Source of the DNA: Pyronema omphalodes
Taxonomy: Eukaryota; Ascomycota; Pezizomycetes; Pezizales; Pyronemataceae
Direction: 5' to 3'
Length of the DNA: 64,000 nucleotides
Assembly (NCBI GenBank): GCA_024516155.1
Contig: JAJJXM010000026.1
Span: forward strand, 124,001-188,000
How positions within the stretch are numbered: position 1 is the first letter of the stretch; every line of letters starts with the position of its first letter. Shown piece after piece: positions 21,995-31,973 of the stretch. The translations under genes were made by a program, and so were the position numbers. The notes under the pieces were generated by a model. The model had not been told where the DNA came from. It was given only the letters and a program-made list of their open reading frames with translations, and searched no databases.

Positions 21995-24152
21995 TTTCTT
22001 CGAAGTTTGGTATATGGTGCTGGAACGTCTCCAAAGACCGAGGGGGTGAAGAAAAAGAAGAAGAAGAAGAAGAAATGTCTCTGAAGAAAAGAAAAATAAA
22101 AAGGAAAAAGGTACGGAAGACACGGAAAGAAAGACCTCGGAAGGTGTAGTCTGTAGCGGGGTGGACGGTTGAATATATCGAACGAACTAAAAGAATTTTT
22201 TGGTCGTGGAACCAGGCTCGCCGCTCCAGCACGTGTAGCGCTTTCGCGTGTAGAGTACACTTGGACGTAGCGCGTTTTTCTCACTGATCGTGATCGTGAT
22301 CAAGAAGATCGTCAGGTCTTGATATATATCCAGTAGCATCGGCAAGTCATGACAGCGGCTTTAAATAGGCTGTGTGGATATCTATCTATCTAGCAAAACC
22401 AAACTCAACCTCACAGCCGGATTCTTCAACTGCCGAAGGACAGTGGAGTAATTGGAAATGTGGTACACCATACACCATACACTTCCACTCGCCGGCCTTC
22501 CCTTACAGAATACAGAAAGAACCCCGTGCTTTGTCGTGACGTCACCTGGCCGGACCCATCGTCGAACCATGTACATAATCGAATAAATCGAATAAATCAA
22601 ATAAATCGACCCGTCCGTAAACCCCGCCAATAAAATAGAGAGAAAAAAAAATTATAGTGGATACCCATACTCGATGATAATTTGTTATGTAAGGAAGGTC
22701 AGATCATATTAAGCCTTGCCCTGCATGACGCGAAGTTTTCGTATGGCGCCATCTGTATGTAATCGCTAATCAAATCAGTGAAGGCAGGGCCCAGGCGAAT
22801 ATATGAAACACCATACTTTATTTGGTTTAGCGCATGTGTGCATAGAATCCATGGAACATCGAGAGAAGCGTCTGAGACTCTGAGTACCACCATATACATA
22901 CCGTGGTCGTGGCTGAAAATATCCCTGTTAATTGGGCGGGGAGGAGATAGCGGGGTAACCATCTCCAGACTCCAGTGAGTTGGCGAAATATGGTGACCAT
23001 ATCAAACGGAATTGAGGACCCTTGCTTGCTTGATATCGATCTGCAGATTATCGATAAAGCTCGTGCCGGGTGCATCCAGATGCAGATCAACTACCTATTG
23101 TATACATGAAATGTGGTTTCTTTTGCGTTGACGTACCCGACGTACCTGACGTTTGTTTGCCTGTTTCTATGATTTCCTCTTCGGACTCGAAGATATTCGT
23201 CTGGGTGATCTCGCAAAGTCACCACAACAAGGCCAACATATATACAGTTCCACACGGAGCGTCAATTGATCAGATTCTTACTCAGTGTCATTCGTTCTCT
23301 AGAATCTTATGAAAAGTCATTGACCTGGATACGAATTGCCATCAGCCATGTGGTTCTTATATAAATGATTTGCACGGTTGTCGTAAAATCAGTAATTTGT
23401 CCTAATAGACAACATAAATCCCAGCACAGAATCCCACTGACTATAGGATAACTGCGCAAGCAAATATAGAATTCATGTAGCTGTTCCTTGATCAGTACTT
23501 TGTCTACGGTGCAGGGAACGGAGGTGGAGGTTATGGGGTTGGAAGTTGGAAGTTGGAGAAAAGTGACAGCCCGGGACGAGACGGCGAAGTATAATGGCAG
23601 AGAAAGTGGAAGAGAAGATCGGAGGCTAGGATAATGCAGCATCACTTGAAATTGCACCTCCCCGGTATTCAACGCCCTCGCAAGTATCACTAAGTCTAGA
23701 CTTTTGGCTTCTCGACTTCGTTCACAGAATTTTTCAAAAGTAGGATTGAAAAATTACTGAATATAACTGAGTAGGAAATGAGGAATAAGATAATTCTCTA
23801 TATTTCTTCCAACGTTGCAGAAAATAGTCACAAGGAGAACAATACTTCCACATAGCGTAAAGCGGCTGTACAACTTATTCATCCACTTGACAAGCCACTC
23901 CATTGAAATTCATGTGATTATATATAAGTAACGATTGGTGTTTCGTGTATGTATGTGTAAGCCCGAGAAAATCTTTTCATTCTTTTTTTAGTTTTTAGGG
24001 ACTGTCTACAGACTCCAGTAGGGCAATTTTGATCTAATTCTAATCATATATGAATACTCGTAGCTTCAGGGGTAAAAAAAAAACAAGAACCAAAAATCAT
24101 ATAATGGTTCCGTTCCAACTTCTCTCAGCAACCATAAACCGTCTCACATCAT
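21995..24152. other. Spacer between ALO1 and the F-box gene
   Basis: The ALO1 promoter lies at the left edge. No supported gene is seen in the remaining 2 kb. Open frames such as the minus-strand 23307-23690 lack any domain, and several overlap in competing frames. It is AT-rich to the right. Confidence 0.65.
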
Positions 24153-25733
24153 TCAATTTAGTATCAAATCCATGTTCTCACTTTCTTTCATCTCCCTAAT
24201 TCCTTTAACTTCAACGATTACAAAAGTTTCCTCAACCTCATTCCAGAGCAAATATTTCCCTCTCGATATTCTCTTTTGTATAATACACTGGTTTAAGGTT
24301 TCCACTGACGCAACACTGGAGTCTAGCCATTGCGGTTCCTCGGTAGCTCCAAACGTTCTCTGTGTATGGACTTTCGTTGCTATGATAGTAGAGGGTGATA
24401 ACCGGTCTGCAATACCGGCAGGACCTGATGAATTCATCATAGAAAAAAATATGATATCATCCCAAAGCTGTACGTTATCGACTACATTTGTTGTATCATC
24501 AATATCAATGCCTGGGACGTTACAGTATGAAGATTCCACAACTCCAGAATAACGATTATAAGTTGCAAGATAGACGCCATTTCCTCCTTTGTCCAGAGGG
24601 ACACCGGGACGTCTATAGAACGTAGTGTTTAATAAGCACGGATCTCGTTCTAAGCCGTCCAAGTATCTCAGTGATTCCATGATTTCGTCCCCAGCGCTTG
24701 GCTTGATTACTGTGAATCTGTCGAACTTTTCCCTCTTGATGAGTCGAGCGGGGGAGATTGAATAAAACTGGACTGTATTTTGTGATGCAGAGCGAACGAT
24801 AACCTGATTTCGGAAAGAGTCAACGATGATGAATGCCCGTTCTTTGTCGGAATTATTCATCTCCGAGTCGTCTGATAATGAATCCTTCATCTGTTGACAA
24901 ATCGCGGTTAAGGTGTTTGTTTCGGCGGTGTAGAGATAGACATAACTACCACAGAGGTGAGCGACAAAATTACCATCTGCGTAGCCAAAGCGAATATTAG
25001 CATTGGGGTACTGAATCCGTTTCCATTCGTTTGTTCTGAGGTTCAAAATATGAGCTTTCGAGTAATCCGAGTCTTCGTTTGCCCAGAGGTAGTCTTTCAT
25101 GAGATATATAGACCAGATAACACCTCTTGTAGGGATAGGAAATGATCTAGTTTCAACAGGAGACTTCTTCAAGTTGGCAATGGTGATTATCATCCGCTCT
25201 TCATCCAGTCCAGCAAGATAACCATCGTAGTACGACAACACTCCACGACCCAAGAATCGAGGAGCAACATCTGGGATTATTATTGTTCTGTATCTGAAAT
25301 CTCCTCGACACAACGCTGTGAATCTCGATAATGCGTTCTCAAAAATCCAAGACCAAGGTCTCGTCATCTGTCCATCGTTTGATATGTAGTGGCGACATTC
25401 CGAAGGGTACCATTTCGTAGCTAAGAAACGGCAAAAGGTTTCCGAGGAAAGGATTTTATTCCACTGTTTAGAGACGAGCCGCAAATTGACGCATGCGGTG
25501 AGTGGTAGGTAGTCGAAGATATGAAATAAGATCTCAGTGGGAAGCGCTCCAATGATATCACCACGTAATGACTCCTCGCGATCTGATAAAAGCTTCTTGA
25601 TAAGCCACCAGTCGGTGGGACGGAGATGTTCACTTAGTTCGCTGATGAACTTTTGGCGAGAGACGTGAGGAAGCGCGAGAAACGCGTCTAGTAACCTGCT
25701 GGTAGATTCATCGAAGGTAGAATCGGTACCCAT
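24153..25733 (-). CDS. F-box protein
   Basis: 526 residues in one exon. The F-box is at about residues 62-110 (LPTEILFHIFDYLPLTACVN, then LRLVSKQWN). The N-terminal 60 residues are helical (LLDAFLALPHVSRQKFISEL). The C-terminal 400 residues contain beta-rich segments typical of the large fungal F-box families (RGVIWSIYLMKDYLWANEDS, NEWKRIQYPN), with no named domain. By family it is likely a substrate adaptor of SCF ubiquitin ligases; the substrate is unknown. The start at 25733 is the first ATG of the frame and gives the usual short leader before the F-box. Filamentous fungi carry many such genes, which evolve fast. The frame is intact. Confidence 0.85.
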   Translation of the reverse strand: MGTDSTFDESTSRLLDAFLALPHVSRQKFISELSEHLRPTDWWLIKKLLSDREESLRGDIIGALPTEILFHIFDYLPLTACVNLRLVSKQWNKILSSETFCRFLATKWYPSECRHYISNDGQMTRPWSWIFENALSRFTALCRGDFRYRTIIIPDVAPRFLGRGVLSYYDGYLAGLDEERMIITIANLKKSPVETRSFPIPTRGVIWSIYLMKDYLWANEDSDYSKAHILNLRTNEWKRIQYPNANIRFGYADGNFVAHLCGSYVYLYTAETNTLTAICQQMKDSLSDDSEMNNSDKERAFIIVDSFRNQVIVRSASQNTVQFYSISPARLIKREKFDRFTVIKPSAGDEIMESLRYLDGLERDPCLLNTTFYRRPGVPLDKGGNGVYLATYNRYSGVVESSYCNVPGIDIDDTTNVVDNVQLWDDIIFFSMMNSSGPAGIADRLSPSTIIATKVHTQRTFGATEEPQWLDSSVASVETLNQCIIQKRISRGKYLLWNEVEETFVIVEVKGIREMKESENMDLILN

Positions 25734-26642
25734 AGCCTAGTATAAAAAGCGAATTGAAGTCCCAAAGGGTACCGGGGATTGCTGAGGCCGTGTCGGTTTT
25801 GGTGGAGAAAGTGGTATGTGGTGGATGTGCACCCCACTATGTAATGGCAAGCGGTGTCACAGTTGTGCTAGCATTTAGCGAGCAAAGCTTATAACGCGTT
25901 GAGAGAATGAGAGTGTATTACATACCGGCATGCAAGATATTATTTTAAAATATACCAAAACTTTGATTATTCATTAATAATGAATTTTGGAGTAATATCT
26001 GTCTTTCTATACACACTGGAGGTATTAAGCATGACGAACTACAAACGGTTCCCAAAGTGCAAATCACGCTATGTATGTTGGTATATGTACTACTTTAGCC
26101 CACACTTTATTTCAGCCCTACGCATCACGAATCTGGTACTCGATCTGCTAACTATTGATATAATTTAGTTATGGATTTCAAAAGACGATTTGTATAATAA
26201 TTATCTATAAAATGAGTACAATCTTGGAGAATCACTGCTTCTGGATTTCATGCCGTGAGTCAGGAAATTGATTCTACACGTAGCGCCCTGCCCAAACTCT
26301 GAGACACTGCAACCACATGAACATACTGGGACTGTGATGGATTATGTGTAATATTATTGATCAAAAAAAGTCACTGTAAGAACCATTATAATATTGTAAT
26401 TTAGTTTTCAATGATAAAAGATTTGACGGGCCGCAATATCCTCAGCTCTGATGACAATCAAGCTTATACTCGTCAGAATTCTCAAATTTAACAAGAATAT
26501 AGATTTAATTACGTTTATAATAAAAAAAGAAATGATTCTTACAAAACAGGAGATATATTAGTTCCTCGGGATTTCCGGTACGTATTCCAACCCCAAAATA
26601 CCTAGATCCCGAGCAGTGAAAGCACCTGGTTCCTCTTTATTA
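25734..26642. other. AT-rich spacer
   Basis: No gene seen. The right end (26558-26642) contains an open frame continuing the alternate reading frame of the next gene (see findings). The rest is AT-rich without clear repeats. Confidence 0.65.
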
Positions 26643-27524
26643 TCATTTCTCAGGCTCCTTCCCCTTGGCGGTAGATTTCGTCTCCAGATCAGGCTCCTTC
26701 CCCTTGGCGGTAGATTTTGGCTTCGGTTCGGGCTCCTTCCCCTTGGCAGTTGATTTCGGCTTCGGCTCAGGCTCCTTTCCCTTGGCATTAGATTTCGGCT
26801 TCGGCTTCGGCTTCAGCTTCGGCGTAGACTCCCCAGGCTCAAAGTACTCAGAAACCAGTTCTTCCTTTTTGGCTTCCAGAACAGTTATGTCGTCTCGAAG
26901 AAGAATCTGGGCATTCCTTAATCTATCCACGTGATCTATCATAGCGTACTCATCATCTTCCATTCTCTCAATTTTTCTGATCAGCAGTGTGATTTCATCC
27001 TTCAATTTAGGATAATGTTTCTTTTGTCCATCCTGCTGGATGATACCCGCACGAGCCTCCGCTTCAATTTCCAGTTTCTGTCGTGGAGTAAGAGTACTCA
27101 TATCAAAGTGTGCAAAGATACAGCTATCGCGTTTCTCATACAATCTACTGATTTCTTTGGAAAGCGTAGCAATATCATGTCTGTATGTTTTGATTTCGAC
27201 TCCCAGAGTATCGAATTTAGCCCAAGCTGCTTTGTATTCCACCAAACAGTCCTGGAGGCGCTTGTGAGAGTTAGCTGGCATACCGGCTAGCAAATTTCTC
27301 TCATGACGTTGATCACGTGGGGTAATGTCCCCAGTTGCCGAAGTGCTACTTAGCTCGCCGCGAGATCGGCGGTGATCTCTAACATGGCGGTCCGGACGGA
27401 GCCCAGCTTCGGATGCAGCACGGCGTTTGTCTTCCGCGATGGAATTTCTGAGAGATTCTTTCAGGTCGGATAGCTCTTTGGCAAGTTGCTCAGTCTTGGA
27501 GCTTTTCGAAGAGCTGGAAGCCAT
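26643..27524 (-). CDS. Coiled-coil orphan with KGKEPE tail repeats
   Basis: 293 residues, not recognised. The N-terminus is Ser/Lys-rich (MASSSSKSSKTEQ) and runs into helical heptad-like sequence (LAKELSDLKESLRN). Residues about 95-230 contain further strong coiled-coil segments (EYKAAWAKFDTLGVEIKTY, LKDEITLLIRKIERMED, LRDDITVLEAKKEEL). The C-terminus has four units of about 14 residues of the type KPKSTAKGKEPEP, encoded by a nearly perfect 42-bp tandem repeat. It is highly charged, with no signal peptide or membrane segment. It may be a nuclear or cytoskeletal scaffold-like protein, but nothing proves that. The other minus-strand frame is open over the repeat and beyond the stop. Confidence 0.6.
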   Translation of the reverse strand: MASSSSKSSKTEQLAKELSDLKESLRNSIAEDKRRAASEAGLRPDRHVRDHRRSRGELSSTSATGDITPRDQRHERNLLAGMPANSHKRLQDCLVEYKAAWAKFDTLGVEIKTYRHDIATLSKEISRLYEKRDSCIFAHFDMSTLTPRQKLEIEAEARAGIIQQDGQKKHYPKLKDEITLLIRKIERMEDDEYAMIDHVDRLRNAQILLRDDITVLEAKKEELVSEYFEPGESTPKLKPKPKPKSNAKGKEPEPKPKSTAKGKEPEPKPKSTAKGKEPDLETKSTAKGKEPEK

Positions 27525-29142
27525 GTTTGTTAAGTGTTATATTCGTACAGTGTTGGAAACAGTTGTTGTATCGATGGTGTGATGAGAGATTGTGATGGAG
27601 TTTGAGAATGTGAATTTGAGCTTATATACAGGATGGTCGTCGAAAGATTGCTCTAAATACAATCTGAGGGTTGATTTGAGAGAATTCCATGTTTGATTGT
27701 TATCCAATTCAATTTGTAGGCACTTTGGAAAGTCGAATTGAGTGATAGCAAAGTATATCTATCATCATGACCCTTCTATTGATATAAACTTGATGAGCAC
27801 CGACGAATTATGAATCCGGCATGGGCCAACTTGAGTACGAAACCCCATTATTATCCCCTATATTGGCATCAACTTGAAGAGAAAACAACTAGATGGTGTT
27901 TCATCATGGGCAATGATTGTACATTGTAGATCCAACCAGCCAGACCTCATGTAGACGCACTTCTCTGCCACATCAAATCCCCCTTCAAGAAATCCAAAAC
28001 ATTACAAAATGATTTCTTCAGGTCCTCTAAAAGAGTTCTGTCAATCAATGTATTTCAACCTATTCTCTTGCTTCCACAGTTCCACTTGATCATTAAGAGC
28101 GCTGGCTATTTCAACGCTAGCTGATCCATACATTATCATTTTCGTGCCAAAGAATCGGTGAAAACATCTTTCAAGTGGAACTTAATCGAGAGAATAAACA
28201 TATCAAACTCTCTGGCCCGGAAATAAGACGTTTTGAAAGCCAAATATCTCTTTACTTTTTGAAGAGATATCAACGTTTAGGTCTTTAAACAGGATTTATC
28301 CCCGTGGTAGAAGCAGTATATGGGAATTACAGAGCGTGTAACATCGCTTGAGCAATAACCGAGACTGGTAAAGTATTGTTCTAAGTAAAAATAGCCAGAG
28401 CCTACTAGAGAAACAGAGTGTGGGATTGAGAATTAACCTGCTTTATTGAGACCATTAGCGAGCTTGGCTTTGGAAGTCTATGCTATGTTCTCAACACATC
28501 ACTCGTTGATCAAATACAAAATTCAATATAGATGTAGAGATTCCGAGTAGTTTTAGATAAAATATTCAATAACAGGATAACCCACCCCTTTTGTGTCGTC
28601 AGTATGCCGTCATTCTGTGTTGTTGAGCTCTCGGTATTGATATTTTCTCAGTAATGCACGGTTGTTATGAATACTGTTTGTGAGGAACAAGGATACCAGC
28701 ACAGAATGAGTTATCAGGCAGAGGAGATGGGACATGCCTGAGTCTAGTATTTTATGTTATCAAAATCTTTGGTAAATCATACCCCAATAATGGTGTGTTC
28801 AAACTATTTAAGCTGTCTGTATCTACACTGCATCTGATGCATCCGCCGTATATAATTTAAACCATAGTATTATCATAAGATAACGAAACATGAAACCATA
28901 TTCAATTCTTCAAGTGCAGCGTTACAAATTCAAGATGAACATCAGCTGCGATACTACACCACCACAGCGAGAAACAGATAAATAAACCATTTAGCCAACC
29001 GGTTTATATCTCATATATATATCATTTCGTCATCTATTCTCATACCCACAAATTCATAAAGACAACATCTTACCAAATCCTCTTATCAGTTTATTTCATC
29101 TCATTCTAAGTCTCAGCCCAAGTCTCAGACTCCCAGACCAAT
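27525..29142. other. AT-rich spacer, no gene seen
   Basis: 1.6 kb without a supportable reading frame or repeat. It contains the divergent promoters of the coiled-coil gene and the acidic repeat gene. Confidence 0.7.
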
Positions 29143-30650
29143 ATGCCTCCCATCCGAACCTCGCCGCTTCGAAGCCCGAAGTTCCCCAGCAGCCCACCGG
29201 AATACCAATACGAGGCCCCACCAAGTCCCCGCGTTGAATCACGGAGCGCCGGCGCCCATGGAATGCGTCCTAAAATGTCACTAATCGCACCCTACCGATT
29301 ACGAAAGGCCATCAAAGCTCGATATATGACTCTTACACGGGAAAGCAGGTATTTTTCGCCCAGTAGCTCGAGTTCGGGCTCGGAGAACGAGAGTGAAGGT
29401 AGTCAGAATAGTCAGAATAGTGAGAACAGTTTGGGGAGAGAGAGTGAGGATGCTGATGCTGAATATACTGAAGACTCGGGATATGCTGGATATGATGAGG
29501 ATGGTATGGAAGATGATGAAAATACGGCGTATGATACTTACCCCGAGGACTCGGAGGACAGTGAGATGAGTGATTATTATGAGGATGCTGAAGATGATGG
29601 GCGTTTTGATGACCCGGATTTTCCTGTGTGCATTGATTACGCTACTGCATATAATGAGGGCACTGATTACTCGGGATACTTTGGTGATACTGAAGATATG
29701 AAAGACGTCGAGGTTGCTAAAGATTCTGCAGAGGATAGCAAAGATAAAGATACAAAGGAATCTGAAGACTCTAAACAGATTGAAGATCTAAAAGATGTTA
29801 AGGGTGTTAAAGATGCCGAAAAGCCCGAAGATGACGAAGAGGAGGAAACGGATGATGAGGATTATGAGTATGAAGAAGAGGAGGATGAAGACGATGAGGA
29901 GGATGAAGAAGACCAAGAGGACGAAGAGGCAGAGAATAAAGATGGAGAGGATAAAGAGGAAGATGAAGACGAAGACGACGAAGATGACGAGGATGAAGAA
30001 GACGGAGAGGATGAGTACAAGGAGGACAAAGAAGAAGAGAATGCAGAGGACAAAAAGAAGAAGCCGACAAAAAAGAAGAAGCCGACAAAAAAGAAGAAGC
30101 CGACAAAAAAGAAGAAGCCGACAAAAAAGAAGAAGCCGACAAAAAAGAAGAAGCGGACAAAAAAGACGAAGCCGACGGAAAAGATGCCCAAGCTAAGGAG
30201 GATAAGGGGGATAAGGAGGATAAGGAGGATAAGGAGGATAAGGAGGATAAGGAGGATAAGGAGGATAAGGAGGATAAGGAGGATAAGGAGGATAAGGAGG
30301 ATAAGGAGGATAAGGAGGATAAGGAGGATAAGGAGGATAAGGAGGATAAGGAGGATAAGGAGGATAAGGAGGATAAGGAGGATAAGGAGGATAAGGAGGA
30401 TAAGGAGGATAAGGAGGATAAGGAGGACAAGGAGGACAAGGAGGATAAGGAAGATAAGGTAGAGAAAGAGAACGAGGAGGGCTCTGAGAAGAAGAGCCAA
30501 CATATTGAGGATAGTGGCTGTGGGGACAGCAAGAGCATTCCCGAAACCGAAGTAACAGCACCAGTACCTGAAGTACCTGAAGAACATGAAGCACCTACAG
30601 TATGTGCGTTAACCGCCGAGTCTGAGAATACACCAAGTATATCACCATAA
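29143..30650 (+). CDS. Acidic low-complexity protein, frame broken at an A-run
   Basis: Not recognised. The N-terminus is Pro/Ser-rich and basic (MPPIRTSPLRSPKFPSSPP), then comes a long Asp/Glu/Ser/Tyr-rich region (about residues 85-300) with EDSED, DDEED and EEEDEDDEEDEE stretches. From 30051 an 18-bp unit repeats seven times, then a 9-bp GAGGATAAG array (30196-30450). As sequenced, the frame enters the repeats as KKKKPT then RRI units and stops at 30462. The first 18-bp unit has five A (30052-30056), while the six later units have six. In the other frame the repeats read EEADKK and EDK, matching the acidic bias, and continue without a stop through a complex C-terminus (EKENEEGSEKKSQHIEDS) to a TAA at 30648-30650. 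So this is one longer acidic gene with a frameshift, a sequencing error, or slippage. No upstream intron is needed. Confidence 0.6.
30051..30170 (+). repeat. 18-bp coding repeat
   Basis: Seven units like GACAAAAAAGAAGAAGCC. The first has one A fewer than all the others, and the last two have point changes. Confidence 0.92.
30196..30450 (+). repeat. 9-bp array (GAGGATAAG)n
   Basis: About 28 units, nearly perfect, within the acidic gene. Both strands are open in all frames. Confidence 0.95.
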
Positions 30651-31973
30651 TTCTCGGCGGCAGAATGACCGGAGAATCATGAAGGATATTCTGAGTGGAG
30701 ATGAATTACTTTGTACTTACCTAAGTAATTTATGTATCTTTTACTTATTTATTATTTATTGACTCATAGACTCACTTAAATCTCAATTATAAAAACTCAA
30801 ATAGCTGAAACTGGAAATCTGAAACTTTAGAAGCTGGAATATCCGATGCGTGAATGTATATCATTATCTGACCAGCAACGCGAAATTCATCGTTAGAATC
30901 ATTTGCATCATAAAGGATCTTAATAAGCATCATTTCCCCAAGGATCTCACAAATATTGTACTGACATAGGGTTAAGACTTAGCAGTGAGAAGAGAACTCA
31001 CACCTCCGTACGTCTGTAAAGCTTTAATTCATCGATTCAGCAAGATTTCCGCAGCGCCGTAACTTCCAATTTCTTCAGTTAGTACCTGCAATATAGGTAC
31101 CGTAATCTCGTCTCTAGAAATCAAGCTCCGTACACACTCCAACTATGTGAGATTACACATATGGAGTAATAAGTATCTCAAACTAGATTATCCTCCAAGC
31201 AGTCTTATCCCACAGTCTCCATCACTAGATATCACTCCATGCCTAGATATCACCCCATACCTGTTGCGCCCCGCGACGAATTCTTCCGGGTTGAAGAGTG
31301 TATTTCACCCATCCCGTGTCAATTCCCTACTTTAAAGCTGCTTAGTTGACACCAAGGCGAAACTGGACAGGCCAATGCCGAACTCGATGTGCATGTATGG
31401 ATACAATTCACAGGTGTGGTCGTGTACTTTTAACAAATCAGAATACGTTCAGCCAAGATGAGGCCCCACAAGATCGACGAAGCCCGCAAGAGAATCTTTG
31501 AGACGAGGGGGTCGAACCGTTAAAAACGCAAATATGTAAGGGAACTTATGGCTGTTGTAAAAGAAGCTAGAGAAAAATGTGGCTCGGGATGATGATTTGC
31601 TGAGAATCTACACGGTTAAATTGCGGCATCTCGGGTATTTGCGGTGTTGTTGCATGTTAGGATCGAGATATCTAGGGGGTTAGACTTGTTTTCACATAAA
31701 TAAAATTCCCAACACGTCTATGATCTATATTTGCATTCCAAATGATGGTATACGGCTACAATACATTGAAATTCCAGTTTAGTAACTTCGTGTATATGAA
31801 TCGGTATCCATTGCTCTTTAACATTCAAAATGCCTCGTCTAAAAAACGATCATGAAAACCCCCAAAACATCAAAAAACAACTTTTTAAAAACCCTTTCGT
31901 AAAAAAACCCATGAAAAAAAATATCCAACCGCTCCAATCCGCTCGCCCAATCCAATTCGCTCAATCCACTCTT
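30651..31973. other. AT-rich spacer
   Basis: No supported gene. The right end contains the 3' region of the arginyl-tRNA synthetase gene. Confidence 0.65.

Noticed and set aside
24172..24552. Plus-strand frame within the F-box gene
   Set aside because: Antisense shadow of the 526-residue F-box protein.
29807..30594. Minus-strand polyserine, polyleucine and Pro-Tyr frames
   Set aside because: Shadows of the acidic gene's GAGGATAAG and GAAGAA repeats.
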